Part shown: positions 24,235 to 34,868 of the stretch, piece by piece
How positions within the stretch are numbered: position 1 is the first letter of the stretch
Layout of the letters: each line of letters begins with the position of its first letter
Source of the DNA: Mercurialis annua
Taxonomy: Eukaryota; Streptophyta; Magnoliopsida; Malpighiales; Euphorbiaceae
Direction: 5' to 3'
Assembly: GCF_937616625.2 (NCBI RefSeq)
Contig: NC_065575.1
Coordinates: forward strand, 22,182,001-22,246,000
DNA: 64,000 nt
The notes under the pieces: generated by a model
What the model was told of the DNA's origin: nothing
Databases searched by the model: none
The model's input: only the letters and a program-made list of their open reading frames with translations
Position numbers and translations under genes: made by a program

Positions 24235-25618
24235 TGTCACGACCCAAATTATTGAGCCGAGACCGGCGCTAGGGAATGGGAGTGGTAGCTCCGAAACCCG
24301 TAGCAAGCCTAAAACCACTAATAATTTTTCGCAATTAAAAGTATAATATATGATATATATATTAAAACATTTTCGGAAGAACTCTTTTTAAATAATACAC
24401 TTATAGATATTAAAGTATTATATCAGAGTCTACAATATAAAATATCATTTGAAGTTAAAGCGTCTATCTAATACTAACAACTACTGACTACTGCAGCTCT
24501 AAGAACTCATACTTGTGCAAGTCCAATGACTTCTGGCACAGTGGAGCTGGTTTGTCTGATCCGACTCTGTCTACCTGCAAACATCAGAGTGAGGGGTCAG
24601 TATTTGGGAAAATACTGAGTGAGTTTGCAAGTTACTTATAGTATTATCAAAATATAGCGTCACACGCTTAATACATATATAATTTTATGATATAAACACA
24701 CATTATTAACTTCAAAAGTGTGAGTCCAACTCACTAGATACGGGGACTTCCAGACTACACCGTAGCCGAGTTCTCACTCGTATCGAAATCATAAAGTGTG
24801 AGTCCAACTCACTGGTGGCCCAGCCACTGGTGGGCCCAGCCCACTAGATACGGGGACTTCCAGACTACACCGTAGCCGAGTTCACTCTCGTATCAAATTC
24901 ATAATATATTATGCATAGACATATATTAATTCTTAATCATAAAGTCAAAATGATCATGTAGCCTATTGACACCCAATAGGTAGTTGGTCTCTTCGGACCG
25001 CACATTATACACTTATCTCCAAAACAACGAATACAACAACATTCATATAATCAAATCTATCAAACAAAACAGCTTATACGAGCAAATCATATAGATACGA
25101 GATATTTAATATCAATACTCATAATATAAGAAAATAACTTTTATAATAATACGCAAAAGTAAATTGCCACTCACAGTGACCGCTTTCCGAAATAAAATAG
25201 TATAAAGATCCCATGAACTTTCATTCGTCGTTTGATCACATAGCTAATCCAGCTCGTCGGCCTGGTAGCTCGTTGATACTTCAGTTACTTAGTCAAGTTA
25301 CCTGTACGTTTAATCCATAAACGTAGGCTTAGTATCAAAACCCTAAATTATAATCTTAGGTTAATATAATCGTATTTCAAATACGATTCTTAACTTTGAT
25401 AGTATTCTAATACTTACTCGAGACATTCGTCATATCTCTTATTCCTTAATTCTTAAACTTAGGTTCCTTATATCTCGGAACCTTAATCGAACTCATTATG
25501 TTCGATATCCAAATTTCTTGTTTTCGGGGTCCGTGATACACTTTTAATATCCGACTTACTTAAAGTCGGAAAACGGAGTCATAGCGGGGCGAAAATATTG
25601 TATAGGTGCTTCACGTAA

Positions 25619-25720
25619 ACTATGCGCCCGCATAGTCTACTTGCGCGCCCGCGCAAAGTACTTGCGCGCCCGCGCAAGTTTGTTACGCGCCCGCGTATCT
25701 ATGTTACGCGCCCGCGTAAC
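25619..25720 (-). repeat. CpG palindrome cluster, element A right LTR
   Basis: Same five-unit cluster as in the left LTR. Compared with that copy the fourth unit has the intact CC centre but one arm mutated (CGCGTATC). It lies about 350-450 bp downstream of the TATA-like box, so it should be within the transcript. Confidence 0.9.
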
Positions 25721-26072
25721 ACTCGCTCTTGGCCATTCCGACGTGCTTCCGGCATGAAAACGTTCCAAACACATCCGAAACGCTAAATCTAAGCTCGAAA
25801 CACTATAATCCAATTCTAATATCGATTAAAACGATATAATCGTTTCGTGGCCTAAAACTTTGAATCGATATAACTTAAAATATATTCGTTTAAACGGTAA
25901 AACGACAAGCTTACCGCGATTCGCCTCTGGAATACGATCAATTCGAGCTATTAAACGTCGAAAACGGACGAGAAACGGAGATCGAGCGACGGAACGAGAC
26001 GGTCGCTCTTTTCTTTCTTTTCTCCTTCTGGAGATTTCTTTCTTCTCTGATTCCTTATGGTTAAGGAAATGT

Positions 26073-26081
26073 GTATATATA
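26073..26081 (-). promoter_or_regulatory. Candidate TATA box of element A
   Basis: Sense CTATATATACAC lies about 620 bp into the 5' LTR and is followed by a purine-rich and then CG-richer leader. Element D lost this exact box in its homologous LTR region, where TCATATATGTATATT stands instead. Placement is by motif only. Confidence 0.55.
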
Positions 26082-26701
26082 GTTTGGCAAATTTGCCAGT
26101 TCAATCCTTCATTTCTTTAACTTAAACCATTTCTCTTTTAAACTTTAATAATTAACCAAATGGTTAAATTATCCTTCTAACTCAATTACTTACGTATTAT
26201 TTATATCCAAATAAATAATACTAACCCAAAATTATTATTTCCATCAATAATCTTCTAATTGCTATTTCCGAGGCTTAATTGGCTAATTTGCACTTTGGCC
26301 CTTAAAACTTTTCAAAAGTTACAATTTAGCCCAAACGCATCCGCGTCCAAATTTTAAAAGGTCTTCGATTGACCCGAAACTTTTACCACATATACTATAA
26401 AACATTTCGCGGACCTTGGCGAAATAATTTCCATTTTAAGCCGTAGTGGCTAAATTACCACTTTAGTCCCTGTACCTTATTTCGAGCTTTTCTTGACATT
26501 TCTCCTTCTAATTCCAATTCTAACTTTAGAATTGAAATATAATATTAAGTTTCTCGAAATAATCTTTTTTTAAAACCGTCCTGCTAATATTTTATACTTA
26601 TCTTAATTTCTCGGAAATCCTTCCGATATCGCTACTCCGGCGATGCAACACTGGACACGTGGTCCAATTAAATACTTAAATATTTTGGGGTATTACACTG
26701 G

Positions 26702-27382
26702 GATACTCATTTTCCTTTGATTGAATTTTCCTACAACAACAGTTATCACGCTAGTATTGAGATGGCACCTTATGAGGCGTTGTACGGGCGCAAGTGTCGA
26801 TCTCCTATATGTTGGGAAGAGGTCGGCGAGCGTAAACTTTCTGGAGCTGAGATCATCCAGATTACCTCTGAGAAGGTACCTTTGATCAAGCGTAGGCTTG
26901 AGACTGCTTTTAGTCGTCATAAAAGCTATGCTGATCTTAAGCGGAAGGACTTTGAGTTTCAGGTTGGCGACTATGTATTTCTTCGAGTTTCGCCTATGAA
27001 AGGCGTTGTACGTTTTGGTGTTAAGGGAAAGTTAGCACCTAGGTTTGTTGGTCCGTATGAGATTACAGAGAGAGTTGAGGCAGTTGCTTATCGTTTGGCT
27101 TTGCCGCCAGACATGTCTTTGGTGCATCCAGTATTTCATATCTCGATGTTGCGGAAGTGCGTTTCTGACCCTTCTCAAGTGATTGTACCACAGAGTGTTG
27201 AGGTTGACCAAGAGCTGTCTTATGAGGAACAGCCTGTCGAGATTGTCGGTACGCAGGTGCGTAGGTTACGGAACAAAGAGATTCCGATGGTCAAGGTTCT
27301 GTGGCGGAATCACTCTGTAGAAGAATGCACTTGGGAGACGGAGTCCGACATGAGGAACCGTTATCCTTTCCTCTTTCCTTGA
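26702..27382 (+). pseudogene. Integrase C-terminus and chromodomain of element B
   Basis: This piece resumes the frame interrupted at 17192 and runs 227 codons to TGA at 27380. In order: end of the integrase core (FPLIEFSYNNSYHASIEMAP, YEALYGRKCRSPICWEEVGE), a basic linker with SYADLKRKDFEFQVGD, a GPY/F-like segment with PRFVGPYEI and YRLALP, HPVFHISMLRKC, then a C-terminal chromodomain with VKVLWRNHSVEECTWETE. In this family the chromodomain is the module proposed to read heterochromatic histone marks and direct integration. No internal stop or frameshift is seen here. The gene is dead because its 5' part is missing, the frame is split by element A, and the catalytic Asp upstream is lost. 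The ATG at 26717 is not a genuine start. Confidence 0.95.
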
Positions 27383-27536
27383 GGTACGTTGGCATTGTTG
27401 GTTGCTTTTATGCTATGTTAGTACTTTGGGTTATGTGTGTATTTATGTGCTACTTGGTGAGTGATATTTTGGGCATTTGTACTATGTGCATTACTTTGGT
27501 GTGTTTATGTGAGTTGTTGTTTAGTTTCGTTGTTGT

Positions 27537-27573
27537 AAAATCGAGGACGATTTTATTTTTAAGTTGGGGAGAA
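27537..27573 (+). promoter_or_regulatory. Element B polypurine tract and upstream stem-loop
   Basis: The sequence AAGTTGGGGAGAA directly precedes the 3' LTR. Upstream is AAAATCG, loop AGGA, CGATTTT: a perfect stem one pair shorter than that of A and C, with the missing base absent from both arms. Confidence 0.88.
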
Positions 27574-30319
27574 TGTAACACCCCGTATTTTTCTAACTTG
27601 TTCCGTTAAGCACAAACGGTACCTTGGGTTCGTTTGAGTGGTTCGACCGCTTAGATTCGCATTTCGAAGGTTCCAAACCTTTTAAAATGTGTTTTAAGAT
27701 GTATTAGAAGTAATCTCGGAGTTTGAATCGTTTTTGAATTGAATTTCAAAATCTCAATTTTTCATCGGAGGAAGTAGCGTTTCGCGGGCGCGAAGGATGT
27801 TTAGCGGGCGCGAAGCATGACTGTTCAGTTCGCTGATTTCTATCTAAACTCACCTAATTCGACCTAAATTGATTTTACACTTATCTAAAAAACCCTAAAA
27901 CGGCACATACTCTCTGATTTTCATATTCCACCTATTCCTAAGCCTTTGGTGATCATTAGTAAGTAATTTCATCATTTCTTTAAGGTTTAATTCATGTTTT
28001 ATCTATCCTTGGGTTGTGTTCTCATTAGCTTTGGGTTGTTGTTCGTTCTTAGGTTGATTTGGATTGTTCTTATTGCTGGGTTTTTTTGTTGTGTGTTATC
28101 TCAAAAGGTTAGTAGATCTAATCCCTTATTTTGTGTTGTTGAGATTGTTTGCTTTTCGATTGGATTCGATACATTGGGTGGTTTGAGTATATTTTCTGTT
28201 TATATTGATTTTAAATCTGTAAATGGTTGATTTAAGGTGTTATTGGCTTGTTCATATTACTTGTACCTTGGGTGGTTTGGTTTAGATGTTACTATTGAAA
28301 GGTTTATCAAATTGCTAACATTTTTGGGTTGTAAATTCTGTTTTGAAACTCTAATAAAATCTGGAAATTTCAAGCGAATGAATCATAGGGTGTTAGATAC
28401 TTAACAATACTTTGGGTGGCTTGGAGAAATCGTTTAAGTGGATTAGTGTTGCATTTGATTAAAGTTTTTGGGCTAAACTCTGTTTTGATTTAAAAACTAA
28501 AATTTGGAAATTTCTTTTAAAAAGGTTAATAGGGTGTTTGTTAACAATTGTTTCATTGAGTGATTTGAGGTAATTGTCTAATGGCTAAAACATATGTTAA
28601 GTATGGTTTTGATGGATTAAATCGCCGTTTTAAGAACATATATATGTGGCTGGAAATTTGTAAGTTTAAGAATTTATTTTATAAAGTAAAATCGAATACT
28701 TTGGGTCTCTTTTGGTTGTTGGCTTAATTTGCTAAGTGTTGTGGTTTTGCCCTAGCTTTGAGACATACTTAGGGTGATTTTAATCAAGTTACTAAGGGCT
28801 GGAAATTGTTTACTATTTGGTTTAAACTTATTTCAGGATGTTAGTTCTATCTTAGATTGTGGTTTGATTTTGATTAAACTATATAAGGCATATAAGGGTG
28901 TTATTTGCCATGTAAGGTTTTGATTGATTTATTCTATTTTCAAGTAGATACTTAAAAGATGTTGAATCTTATTGATTCTATTTAAGGTGTTATATTTCAA
29001 TGTACTTGGTGTGCTACTTGCTAAGTGTTAGCAAGCTTAATTGTTTATGGCATTATTAAGTTTCGGTGTAAGTTCTTATTTAAAAACTGAATTTGGTTTC
29101 AATTAAGGTTTGATTAAAGACTTTGGCTTTAAATTTGGTTTATGGTTGGGTCGGGTTAGACGTGGTCTTCCGACATGTTGTGTTAGGCTATGCTGCAGTA
29201 AGGCCAACACACTATTTTGGGAACTGTTATTGTTTTGAAGATTATTTAAGTATGTAAGACTTTGGTTTTGTTTTCAAAGATATGATCTCACCTAAACTGA
29301 ACTTGTCTTATTTGGATAATTAGTTGTATGGATGTTTAGTTGTACTTTGATTACCTTGTTTGATTGTTGGTTGCAATGCTAGTCCTATGTGGAGTGTAGT
29401 ATTCTTAGAGATAGGGGTTGTTCAGAATTTAACTTATATTATGTTTTAGACCCGTCGATTGCTTGTGCTACGGAGTCTACGCAGGGTTAGCTGTTGCCAA
29501 GACTTACGTGGATAAGCAAGCAGTGAGCTTATAGTGTTATTCACCGCTTTATTAAGTACCTCACATTATATTAGTATATCAAATGTTTGTGAACTGTTTT
29601 AAGGATTATGGATCTGGATTGAAACGAGCTACTCGATAGGCTTATATCGAGACTGTGTGCACCGGTAAGTACTTTCGGATTGGCTAACTAATGTCTGGCC
29701 TACTTTGGGAATCGATGAGGATATGTTCCCATCTACTTTGGGTTAAATACTTTGGGATTTCATTTCAATACTGTTTTCCATAATCAAGTATATATATTAG
29801 TATAAAAGGATTTGTTTTAAGGGTTTTAAACTTAATAAATGTAAATAGCATTATGAACTCATCTCAGTATATCTGACCCCGTTGTTTTCCCAACTTTCCA
29901 GGTTTATGATTTTGAGAGCGTTGGTCATCTCCGATCTTTTGATTCCTCAGAGGTCTTTTCATGATATCAGACTAGTTACTGTTTTACCTCTTAGACCGCA
30001 GTAGAACTAGTTGTCTTAATATTATACTTGGGTTTGTCGTAGTGGTACGACTTTCATATTATTATACTTTGGTATGTTTCATTGGATTATTTATATATAT
30101 ATGAGGCATGTTTCATAGTTTCGGATTGTTATTAAAAGCGTATATTAGAACTGCAATATAAGTTGTTAGACTTAGGCTGAAGTCTCGGTTGCCCCCGAGC
30201 ATTGGTTTTCTTGCAGGTTTATTTGTTTATTAGGTTTTCTGCGAGGCTTGCTACGGGTGTTGGTACGACCATACCCATACCCTAGCGCCGGTCGCGATCC
30301 ACGAATTTGGGTTGTGACA
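27574..30319 (+). repeat. Element B 3' LTR
   Basis: 2746 bp, starting TGTAACACCCC and ending GGGTTGTGACA, then satellite. It contains a short palindrome pair at 27781-27815, a consensus 5' splice-site-like GTAAGT at 27959 and a pyrimidine-rich 3' splice-site-like TTTCCAG at 29901. The end (GAGGCTTGCTACGGGT...CCCTAGCGCCGGT) is similar to the A, C and D LTR ends. The interior is T-rich on the plus strand and has no gene. Confidence 0.93.
27781..27815 (+). repeat. CpG palindromes in element B LTR
   Basis: TTCGCG-GG-CGCGAA is a perfect palindrome around GG, followed by a weaker TTAGCGGGCGCGAA unit. The CGCG-GG-CGCG core is the same as that of element A and D units read in sense; the outer arms differ. 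Confidence 0.75.
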
Positions 30320-32583
30320 GTTTCGAAAAAAATCGAAACGTTCAAATCGTTACGAAACAAATCCAAACATGTCACCTTTTTAGCGATTTAATCCAAACGT
30401 TTACAAAAGTTACGAAACAAATCCAAACGTTTCACCTTTTTATCGATTTAAGCCAAACGTTTACAAACGTTAAGACAAATCCAAACGTTTCACATTTTTA
30501 GCGATTTAAACCAAATGTTTACAAACGCTACAAAACAAATCCAAACGTTTCACTTTTTTAGCGATTTAAGAAAAAAGTTTAAAATGTTACAAAACCAATC
30601 AAAGCCTTTAAAACGTTACGAAACAAATCCAAACATTTCACATTTTTAACAATTTAAGCCAAACGTTTACAAACGTCCCGAAACAAATCCAAACGTTTCC
30701 CCTTTTTAGTTATTTAAGCAAAACGTTTAATACTTTTTGAAACCAATCCAAACGTTTAAAGCATTACGAAAAAAATCCAAACATTTCACCTTTTTAGCAA
30801 TTTAAGCTAAACGTTTACAAACGTTACGAAACAAAACCAAACGTTTCCCCTTTTTAGTGATTTAAGCCAAACGTTTACAAACGTTACGAATCAAAACAAA
30901 ATATTTCTCTTTTTTAGCGATTTAAGACAAAAGTTTAAAACATTACAAAACCAATCCAAACGATTAAAAGGTTACGAAACAATTCCAAATGTTTCACCTT
31001 TTTAGCAATTTAAGTCAAACGTTTACAAACGTTACAAAAAAAATCCAAACATTTTACCTTATTAGCAATTTAAGCCAAACGTTTACAAACGTTATGAAAA
31101 AAATCCAAACGTTTAAAACGTTATGAAACAAATCCAAACATGTCACCTTTTTAGCGATTTAATCCAAACGTTTACAAAAGTTACGAAACAAATCCAAACA
31201 TTTCACCTTTTTATCGATTTAAGCCAAACATTTAAAACGTTAGGAAACCAATTCAAACGTTTCCCCTTTTTAGCGATTTAAGCCAAACGTTTACAAACGT
31301 TACGACAAATCCAAACGCTTCACATTTTTAGCGATTTAAGCCAAATGTTTACAAACGCTACGAAATTAATCCAAACGTTTCACCTTTTTAGCGATTTAAG
31401 CCAAAAGTTTAAAATGTTACAAAACCAATCAAAGCGTTTAAAACGTTACGAAACAAATCCAAACGTTTCCCCTTTTTAGCGATTTAAGCCAAACGTTTAA
31501 ATCGTTTCGAAACCAATCCAAACGTTTAAAACATTTCGAAACGAATCCAAACATTTCATCTTTTTAGCAATTTAGGCCAAACGTTTACAAACGTTACGAA
31601 ACAAAACCAAACAATTCACCGTTTTAGTGATATAAGCCAAACGTTTACAAACGTTACGAATCAAAACCAAATATTTCTCCTTTTTAGCGATTTAAGACAA
31701 AAGTTTAAAACGTTACAAAACCAATCCAAACGTTTAAAATGTTACGAAACAATTCCAAATATTTCACCTTTTTAGCAATTTAAGCCAAACGTTTACAAAC
31801 GTTACGAAAAAAATACAAACATTTCACCTTTTTAGCAATTTACGCCAAACGTTTACAAACGTTACGAAAAAATCCAAACGTTTATACTGTTACGAAACAA
31901 ATCCAAATGTTTTACCTTTTAACGATTTTAGCCAACATTTACAAACGTTACGAAACAAAACCAAACGTTTCACCTTTTTAGCGATTTAAGCCAAACAGTT
32001 AAAACGTTTACAAACGTTACGAAACAAATCCAAATGTTTCACCTTTTTAGCGATTTAACCCAAACGTTTACAAACGTTACGAAACAAATCCAAATGTTTC
32101 ACCTTTTTAGCTATTAACGAAACATTTACAAAAGATATGAAATTAATCCAAACGTTTCACCTTATAGCGATTTCAACCAAACGTTTAAAACTTTTCACAT
32201 TTTTAGCGATTTAAGCCAAACATTTACAAACAATACGAAAGAAAACCAATCGTTTCAAATTTTTAGCGATTTAAGCCAAATGTTTACAAACGTTACAAAA
32301 CAAATCCAAACGTTTCACCTTTTTAGCTATTGAAGCCAAACGTTTAAAAATATTACCAAACAAAACCAAACATTTTACCTTTTTAGCGATTTAGGCCAAA
32401 CATTTACAAATGTTACGAAACAAATCAAAACTTTTGAAACGATACGAAAAAAATCCAAACGTTTCCCCTTTTTAGCGATTTAAGCCAAACGTTTACAAAC
32501 ATTATGAAACAAATCCAAACGTTTCACATTTTCAGCGATTCAAGCCAAACATTTACAAACATTACGAAACAAATCTAACAGTT
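30320..32583. repeat. 60-bp tandem satellite, block 3
   Basis: Plus-oriented monomers with the usual half-unit variants, bounded by the LTR end of element B and the start of element C. A local duplication is visible: 30360-30960 resembles 31130-31730, including the ACATGTCACC variant at about 30367 and 31138. Nothing else is seen. Confidence 0.95.
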
Positions 32584-33025
32584 TGTAATACCCCAAAAAA
32601 TTTAATTATCTAATTGGACCACGTGTCCAGTTTGGATTTGCCAGAGTGGCAAAATCGGAAAGTTTTCCGATAAATAAGTTTTAGTAGGTTGGTTTTGGAA
32701 AATTAATTATGAGAAAATTTAGGTTATATTTCAATTGTAAAGTTAGAATTGGACCTAAAAGGAAAAATGTCAAGAAAAGTCCAAAATAAAGTATAGGGAC
32801 CAAAGTGGTAATTTAGCCACTTTGTGTCGAAAATGGAACTTTTGGATTTTGACGGGAAAGTATTAATATCGGGTTTCGTATTATTTATTGGATATAAATA
32901 GTACGTATAAGTTATTATAAAAGGATTTATCGATTTAGTTATGGACTAAATCGTACAAAAGAAAAGTTTAAACGATAAATGGTAAGAAACAAAAAGGACA
33001 AGGACTAAAATGGCACTTTATCCAA

Positions 33026-33035
33026 ATTATATAAG
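33026..33035 (+). promoter_or_regulatory. Candidate TATA box of element C
   Basis: ATTATATAAG lies about 440 bp into the LTR and is followed by a purine-rich leader and a CG-rich stretch, the same layout as element A. The copy in the 3' LTR is at about 38987-38996. Confidence 0.55.
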
Positions 33036-33387
33036 AAAGAAAGATTGAATCAGGGAGCAGAAGAAGGATCGAGAGAGTGGAGGAAAATATCGACGATACC
33101 GTCGTTTCGCCGCCGTTTCGCCGTTCGACGTCCGATTCGAGCGATTTTCGCGGCGATTTCTTCGGAATTGAAAGGTCTACCATCTCCGGGCATCAAATTG
33201 AGGTGAGAGGTCGAGAATTATGGTTGAAATTTGAGTTTAGTGGGCTGTTTTAATGACTGATAGTGAATTTGACGTTTTTGATGTTATTATGGCGTTTTTG
33301 AAGAAACCGAGGTATGGGTATTGAGCGTGGATATGTTTAGCACGTCGGGATTGTAGAGAAACCCCGGAAAATCTGATTTCCGGGGCT

Positions 33388-33610
33388 GTGCACGTGGTGC
33401 ACGACCGTGCACCACGGGTGCACGAACGTGTACTAGAAGTACACGAACGTGCACCTAGCAAGGTACACGATCGTGTACTGAAGTACACGAACGTGCACTT
33501 TTCATGGTGCACGAACGTGTACTAAAAGTACACGAACGTGTACCCTTGAGGTGCACGAGCGTGTACTTGGTTGCACGATTGTGTACCCACCGAAGGGCAC
33601 GCCCGTGCAC
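33388..33610 (+). repeat. CpG palindrome cluster, element C 5' LTR
   Basis: A run of about twelve near-palindromes of the form GTRCACGAWCGTGYAC, for example GTGCACGAACGTGTAC and GTACACGATCGTGTAC. Arms alternate between GTGCAC and GTACAC, spaced by 3-8 bp. The 3' LTR copy is about 65 bp shorter. Confidence 0.9.
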
Positions 33611-34608
33611 CCTGACTCGCCTCTACGCGTATGCAAAATGTAATTGACCTAGGTATTTGACGTTTTAAGTAACTTGACTCTAAAGGACGAGTTTCGGACT
33701 TTGAGAATCATTAATCTCGAGATTAGCTCGACGTATTAGGTAATTAATAAAATGGAAAACGTCAAGGACGTTAAGCGATTCTCAATTATGAGAAATAGTA
33801 TTCGCTAAGTGGTTTATACGACTAAAGATATTGAATACGTAAATAAGTATAAAATGAAACTTAACCATAAAACTTAAAAGTATTATACGTATAGAAATAC
33901 GAGATTAACGTCTAATCATTAAACGTTACTTATTTATCAGACGTGTCAGCGAGCAGAGAGGTCAGTAGACGCGGGATAGCGAGGGCATATCATTTCATTG
34001 ACCACATTATTGATTGGATTGCGGTCACTGTGAGTTGCACTTTACTTTCGTGTATTATATATATATAAAGTCATTTTATATAGATATATATATATATATA
34101 TTGTTTACACGCATCGCATTATATATAATTGATTGAAATGTTATATGCTTTATCAATTTCTATATACGAGAACTAGTATGCGATCCGAAGAAACTAGCTA
34201 CCTATTGGGTGTCAATAGGCTGTGTGATCACCAGTATTGAGTCAGTCTAGTATGTTTGCATTTGAGAAATGATGTGACACAGCTGGGAGCTGATGATGAT
34301 TATGAAATTTACGATTGGGTATATGATTTGATACGAGTGAGTACTCGGCTACGGTGTAGTCTGGAGTCCCCGTATCTAGTGGCTGGGCCACCAGCGAGTT
34401 GGACTCGCAATTGATATTTACGATTGGGTTGAATGATATATGATTATTCGAGAGATGTGTCGCATGCTAGGATATTAGTTTCGTATGGATCGAATACATG
34501 TTTATATGTTTTATATTATTGTTTTCTTGAAATGCGATGCTATGTTTTTATATTAATACCGTTAGTAAATGTCAACTCACTCAGTATTTTCCCAAATACT
34601 GACCCCTC

Positions 34609-34868
34609 CTATATATCAGAATGGATTTCATAACGAAGTAGGCGGACCATCTGGAGTCCACCAGAATGGATTCCACATAGATATTGGGAGATCATCTGAG
34701 ATATATCAGAATAATTTCATGTCAGTATCAGAAATTGGTAGTTCTTCTAGAGTTAGAGGTAGAACTCACTCGCTTGAAATGGAGCACAGTGAGGAAAGTG
34801 AGGAAGATTCAGAGGAGGACTTTGAAGAAGAAGAGTTATCAGATGAGTCAGATGTCGAGGAGTATTAG
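34609..34868 (+). pseudogene. Truncated open frame with 15-residue repeats and acidic tail
   Basis: About 86 codons of protein-like sequence directly at the deletion joint, ending in TAG at 34868. Three in-frame 45-bp repeats start at 34611, 34656 and 34701 (residues IYQNGFH, VHQNGFH, IYQNNF), followed by a serine-rich stretch and a strongly acidic tail (EESEEDSEEDFEEEELSDES). The upstream part is lost, because the frame now begins inside LTR sequence. I do not recognise the family. It could be the end of a former gag-like frame of this element or a captured host gene piece. Exact 45-bp spacing and biased composition argue against a chance frame, but nothing shows that it is expressed. Confidence 0.5.

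Larger units (their letters stand above)
17193..26697 (-). mobile_element. Element A: complete non-coding LTR retrotransposon (LARD), nested in B
   Basis: A 9505-bp element in minus orientation, flanked by the 5-bp duplication CTGGG (17188-17192 and 26698-26702). Sense order: 5' LTR 24235-26697, primer site 24218-24230, non-coding interior, polypurine tract 19655-19667, 3' LTR 17193-19654. The LTRs are 2463 and 2462 bp and by eye differ at only about ten places, so the insertion is young compared with the decayed elements around it. No gag, protease, reverse transcriptase or integrase motif is found, which fits a large retrotransposon derivative moved in trans. Element D is a second copy with about 5 percent difference in much of the interior. 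Confidence 0.94.
24235..26697 (-). repeat. Element A 5' LTR (right copy)
   Basis: Nearly identical to the left LTR. In sense order: TGTAATACCCC start, TATA-like box at 26073-26081, a 5' splice-site-like CGCGGTAAGC at 25914, the palindrome cluster 25619-25720, the CCTATTG/CAATAGG hairpin, the duplicated 70-bp segment, a CAGTATTT-TCCC-AAATACTG hairpin at 24598-24617, and a 3' splice-site-like TTTGCAG/GTAG at 24576. The end is GGGTCGTGACA. Confidence 0.95.
16787..30319 (+). mobile_element. Element B: 5'-truncated Ty3/gypsy chromovirus (Tekay/Del type)
   Basis: What remains, in order: integrase core fragment, insertion of element A, integrase C-terminus with chromodomain, polypurine tract and 3' LTR ending at GGGTTGTGACA. 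The 5' LTR, gag, protease, reverse transcriptase and RNase H are absent. The left junction goes from satellite directly into an integrase codon, and I see no target duplication. The long LTR, GPY/F-like motif and C-terminal chromodomain place it in the Tekay/Del chromoviruses, whose chromodomain is thought to guide insertion into heterochromatin. Without element A and one TSD copy, the element would be about 4.0 kb. Confidence 0.92.
32584..34608 (+). repeat. Element C 5' LTR, 3'-truncated
   Basis: Starts TGTAATACCCC. It includes a TATA-like box, a 5' splice-site-like GAGGTGAGAG at 33203, a hairpin with arms CCCCGGAAA and TTTCCGGGG (33362-33385), a palindrome cluster, and the CCTATTG-GGTGT-CAATAGG hairpin near 34199. 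It stops after ACTGACCCCTC, where the sequence switches to ORF-bearing interior. Confidence 0.92.

Noticed and set aside
24133..24318. 61-codon frame repeated at 52826-53011
   Set aside because: It crosses the primer site and the LTR boundary, so it cannot be an independent gene.
33237..33512. Cysteine/arginine/serine-rich frames in the element C LTRs (also 39198-39552)
   Set aside because: They are translations of the GTGCACG palindrome units; both strands are open.
34081..34100. TA dinucleotide run as a promoter
   Set aside because: It is a variable-length microsatellite (shorter in the 3' LTR at about 39990) located well inside the LTR, and the better TATA candidate is at 33026.
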